In this document: positions 61,356 to 64,000 of the stretch, one piece after another
Numbering within the stretch: the stretch's first letter is position 1
Layout: every line of letters begins with the position of its first letter
DNA from: Nocardia africana NBRC 100379
GTDB taxonomy: Bacteria; Actinomycetota; Actinomycetes; Mycobacteriales; Mycobacteriaceae
DNA length: 64,000 nucleotides
Direction of reading: 5' to 3'
Assembly (NCBI RefSeq): GCF_001612635.1
Contig: NZ_BDAV01000002.1
Coordinates: 186,001 to 250,000, forward strand
Program-made: the position numbers and the translations under genes
Notes under the pieces: model-generated
Seen by the model: the letters and a program-made list of their open reading frames with translations, nothing else
Database searches by the model: none
Told to the model about the DNA's origin: nothing

Positions 61356-62258
61356 CTATCGATTCCGCGTGAGCAGTTTGTTGACCACGGCCGCGCCGAT
61401 GTACAGCAGGGCGATGATCAGGATCAGCGTCAGCGACGCGCCCCACACTCGCATCCGGCCTGCCGCTTCCGGGTTGGCCAGTTCCTGGTAGATCATCAGC
61501 GGCAGCGACGCCATATTTCCGTTGAAGATGTCGGTGTTGATCGACTTCGAATAACCGACGAGGACCAGCACCGGCGCGGTCTCACCCATGACGCGGGCAA
61601 CCGCCAGCAACATACCGCTGATCATGCCGGGCAGAGCGGTCGGCACGACGATCCGCAGAATCGTCTTCCATTTCGGGATGCCCAGTGCGTAGGAGGCCTC
61701 GCGCAATTCGTCGGGCACGAGTTTGAGCATTTCCTCGGTACTGCGCACCACCACCGGCAACATCAGCAGTACCAATGCCAGGGACACCGCGAAGGCCGAC
61801 TGCGGGAAACCGAGGGTGGCGATCCACAGCGCGAAGACGAACAGCGCGGCCACGATCGAGGGCACGCCGGCGAGGATGTCGACCATGAAGGTGGTCGTCT
61901 TCGCCAGCCAGCCGCGGCCGTATTCGACCAGATACACGGCGGCCATGATGCCCAGCGGCACCGCGATCACCGCGGCGACCGCCGATTGCACGATCGTTCC
62001 GTAGATCGCGTGGTACACACCGCCGGCGAACTGGTCGGGCAGCACGCCCTTCTGCGACTTGGTCCACCAGCCGCTGTTGACGATCGCGTGGAAACCCTTG
62101 CTCAGCACCAGGATCAGCACCCAGGCCAGCGGGATCAGCGCGATGGCGAAGCACAGCCACATGACCGAGGTGGCGACATTGTTGCGTACCTTGCGGCCCA
62201 TGCTCACGTGACGGAACGTGGGCGCCTTGATCGGCTTGTCCAACGTGGTGGTCATCAC
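61356..62258 (-). CDS. pstA: Phosphate ABC transporter permease PstA
   Basis: 300 residues from GTG at 62258, or ATG at 62255 directly after it; either overlaps the pstC stop. Six membrane helices and the permease loop ([20 protein letters not shown] then [20 protein letters not shown]) that contacts PstB. The motif [20 protein letters not shown] lies at the start of the core domain, and [18 protein letters not shown] matches the PstA family. Forms the channel with PstC. Confidence 0.95.
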   Translation of the reverse strand: MMTTTLDKPIKAPTFRHVSMGRKVRNNVATSVMWLCFAIALIPLAWVLILVLSKGFHAIVNSGWWTKSQKGVLPDQFAGGVYHAIYGTIVQSAVAAVIAVPLGIMAAVYLVEYGRGWLAKTTTFMVDILAGVPSIVAALFVFALWIATLGFPQSAFAVSLALVLLMLPVVVRSTEEMLKLVPDELREASYALGIPKWKTILRIVVPTALPGMISGMLLAVARVMGETAPVLVLVGYSKSINTDIFNGNMASLPLMIYQELANPEAAGRMRVWGASLTLILIIALLYIGAAVVNKLLTRNR

Positions 62259-63319
62259 CCGTTCACCTTCCCACCGGCGGCGATCCGAGCCAGAGCATTG
62301 ACGACGAAGGTCAGCGCGAACAGGACGAAGCCCGCCGCAATGTAGGCGCCGGTCGGCAGCGCCTGGCTGAATTCCGAAGCGGCCGAGGCGATCTTGGAGG
62401 CGAAGGTGTAGCCGCCGTCGAACAGCGACCAGTGCCCGGGTGTCGCGGCGGTGCGCAGCACGATCAGCACCGCGATGGTTTCACCGAGCGCGCGGCCGAG
62501 ACCCAGCATGGAACCTGCGATCACACCGCTGCGGCCGTACGGCAGCACGGTCATTCGCACCACCTCCCACTTGGTGGCGCCCAGGGCCTGTGCGGCCTCG
62601 ATGTGCGCGCGGGGAGTGAGATGGAAGACCTCGCGGCTGACCGAGGTGATGATCGGCAGGATCATCACCGCGAGCACGACACCGGCGGTGAAGATCGTGC
62701 CACCGCCGCTGATGGAGACGTTGCCTTCCTTGAACAGGAAGAACCAGCCCAATTTGTCGTTGAGGAATTGTTCGAAGGGCGCCAGCTTCTGGGCCAGCAC
62801 CAGGAAACCCCACAGACCGAACACGATCGAAGGCACCGCCGCGAGCAGGTCGACCAGCATCGCGAACGGACGCGACAACACCTTCGGCGCGTACTGCGTC
62901 AGGAACAACGCGATACCGACGCCGAGCGGCACGGCGATCAGCAGTGCCAGCAGCGAGCTCAGCACCGTGACCATGAACAGGTCGCGAATGCCGAAGTGCA
63001 TGTTGTCGGCGTTGGTGACGTTGAACTCGGCGCTGGTGAAGAAGTTCGCCTTGTTCGCCGCCACCGACGGCACCGCGCGAATCAGCAGAAACAGCGCGAT
63101 GAGCGCGATCGCCGCGACGATCGTCGCCCCGGCGGCCGTGGCCAGGGAACGGAAGACGGTCTCCCCCCGGCGGCTGTGGCCGCCGGTGTTGCGACCGGCC
63201 GGCTTGGTGCTCGACTCACTCGGCATGGAGGAAGTATCTCCCGGCGGGACTTCGTTGCCCGACCGCGGGCCGGTCGAATCCGACTGGCCCGCGGCGGTGA
63301 CTTCGTCGTGGACGGTCAT
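62255..63319 (-). CDS. pstC: Phosphate ABC transporter permease PstC
   Basis: 354 residues. A 50-residue polar N-terminus ([20 protein letters not shown]) precedes six to seven helices. Permease loop: [20 protein letters not shown] then [40 protein letters not shown] is typical of PstC, and the long segment [20 protein letters not shown] faces the outside near PstS. It overlaps pstA by about 4 bp and follows pstS by 13 bp. Confidence 0.95.
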   Translation of the reverse strand: MTVHDEVTAAGQSDSTGPRSGNEVPPGDTSSMPSESSTKPAGRNTGGHSRRGETVFRSLATAAGATIVAAIALIALFLLIRAVPSVAANKANFFTSAEFNVTNADNMHFGIRDLFMVTVLSSLLALLIAVPLGVGIALFLTQYAPKVLSRPFAMLVDLLAAVPSIVFGLWGFLVLAQKLAPFEQFLNDKLGWFFLFKEGNVSISGGGTIFTAGVVLAVMILPIITSVSREVFHLTPRAHIEAAQALGATKWEVVRMTVLPYGRSGVIAGSMLGLGRALGETIAVLIVLRTAATPGHWSLFDGGYTFASKIASAASEFSQALPTGAYIAAGFVLFALTFVVNALARIAAGGKVNG

Positions 63320-63332
63320 TGGGGTTTCGCAA

Positions 63333-64000
63333 TCAGGAGATGGCGTTGATCGCGGTGGTCAGCTTGGTCTTGAACGCATCCGGGATCGGCACGTAGCCGG
63401 AGTCCTCGAGTCCATTCTGACCGTTGGTGACCGCGGAGGTCAGGAACGCCTTGACGGCCTTGCCGGTGTCGGCGTCGGCGTACTTCGAGCACACGATCTC
63501 GTAGGTGGCCAGCATAATCGGGTAGGCGCCCGGATCGGTCGGCTTGTAGAACGAGTTGGTGTCGATGATCAGGTCGTTGCCCTCGCCGACGATCTTCGCG
63601 GACGCGATGGCCTTACCGGCCGACTCCGTGTTCAGCGCCACCGGCTTCACGGCGGCATCGGTGATGATCTGCGCGGTGGACAGGTTCTGCGACCGCGCGA
63701 ACGACCACTCGTTGTAGGTGATGGAGCCCTTGGTGCTCTTGATGGCGGCCGAGGTGCCCTCGTTGCCCTTCGCGCCCTCGCCGACGCCGCCGGCGAACGC
63801 CTTGCCCGCACCCTTGCCCCACGCGCCGTTGGAGGCGGCGTCCAGGTAGCGCTGGAAGTTGTCGGTGGTGCCCGACTCGTCACTGCGGAAGATGACGTGG
63901 ATCGGGTCCGAGGGCAGGTTCACGCCCTGGTTCAGGCCCTTGATCGCCGGGTCGTCCCACTTGGTGACGGTGCCGTTGAAGATCTTCGCCGCCGTCGGGC
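63333..64000 (-). CDS. pstS: Phosphate-binding protein PstS (C-terminal part)
   Basis: The last 222 residues are visible; the start lies beyond the right edge. The phosphate-site blocks are seen: [40 protein letters not shown] (RSDxSGTT, phosphate binding), [40 protein letters not shown] and [20 protein letters not shown]. Mature PstS is a lipoprotein outside the membrane that captures phosphate for PstC/PstA. First gene of the operon; its promoter is outside the window. Confidence 0.95.
   Translation of the reverse strand, partial: PTAAKIFNGTVTKWDDPAIKGLNQGVNLPSDPIHVIFRSDESGTTDNFQRYLDAASNGAWGKGAGKAFAGGVGEGAKGNEGTSAAIKSTKGSITYNEWSFARSQNLSTAQIITDAAVKPVALNTESAGKAIASAKIVGEGNDLIIDTNSFYKPTDPGAYPIMLATYEIVCSKYADADTGKAVKAFLTSAVTNGQNGLEDSGYVPIPDAFKTKLTTAINAIS

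Overview
The window is GC-rich chromosomal DNA from a mycolic-acid-type actinomycete, most likely Nocardia or a close relative. Three things point there: long stretches in the same order as Mycobacterium tuberculosis loci (cspB/yccF/rpf/XPB helicase/dapC, and desA1/dus/LCP/phoU/pst), a salicylate synthase and salicylate-AMP ligase pair of the nocobactin type, and GTG/TTG starts with strong third-position G/C. No insertion sequence, prophage, CRISPR array or replication origin was seen. Almost all of the sequence is coding and both ends cut genes.

Layout. 1-24.1 kb is a conserved housekeeping block: an Eis-like acetyltransferase (cut), YccF, MarR with DUF2530, TetR, DUF3027 with a sacsin-like ATPase, glutamine cyclotransferase-like lipoprotein, MFS with DUF2771, cold-shock protein, resuscitation-promoting factor behind a CRP-type site and a c-di-AMP riboswitch, two XPB-type helicase genes about 4 kb apart, secreted M1 peptidase, SigJ-type ECF sigma factor and a DapC-like aminotransferase. 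24.1-30.4 kb holds DAHP synthase behind a short leader peptide containing Tyr-Phe-Trp-Phe, an AhpD-like protein, an SDR, and convergent nbtT and nbtS, each with IdeR-type iron boxes. 30.5-35.4 kb holds glycerolipid acyltransferases (PlsB, then a HAD-PlsC fusion), polyprenol-phosphate-mannose synthase and a tiny SPOR-like protein.

35.5-42.6 kb is a seven-gene catabolic cluster (crotonase, BadH-like SDR, CoA ligase, two acyl-CoA dehydrogenases, TetR, enoyl-CoA hydratase) with near-identical operator-like sites before the first gene and before the TetR gene. It matches the enzyme set for beta-oxidation-like breakdown of an alicyclic carboxylic acid. 44.4-50.6 kb is a second lipid-type cluster (CoA ligase, DUF3556 membrane protein, phytoene-desaturase-like oxidoreductase) with a PucR-type regulator; a shared inverted repeat lies before both the regulator and the operon. 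50.7-52.7 kb holds tRNA-Phe, -Asp, -Glu (minus strand) and tRNA-Lys (plus strand) around a gamma-butyrolactone-receptor-like TetR gene and a 0.9-kb non-coding gap.

53-64 kb returns to conserved functions: acyl-ACP desaturase, dihydrouridine synthase, LytR-CpsA-Psr cell-wall ligase, PhoU, a DHA2-type drug transporter whose 3' end overlaps phoU antisense, and the phosphate transporter genes pstB, pstA, pstC and pstS (cut at the right edge). The most notable signals are the aromatic leader peptide of aroG, the two operator pairs, the double second-messenger input on the rpf gene, a 66-residue protein ending in four nonapeptide repeats, and a HAD domain lacking its second catalytic Asp.
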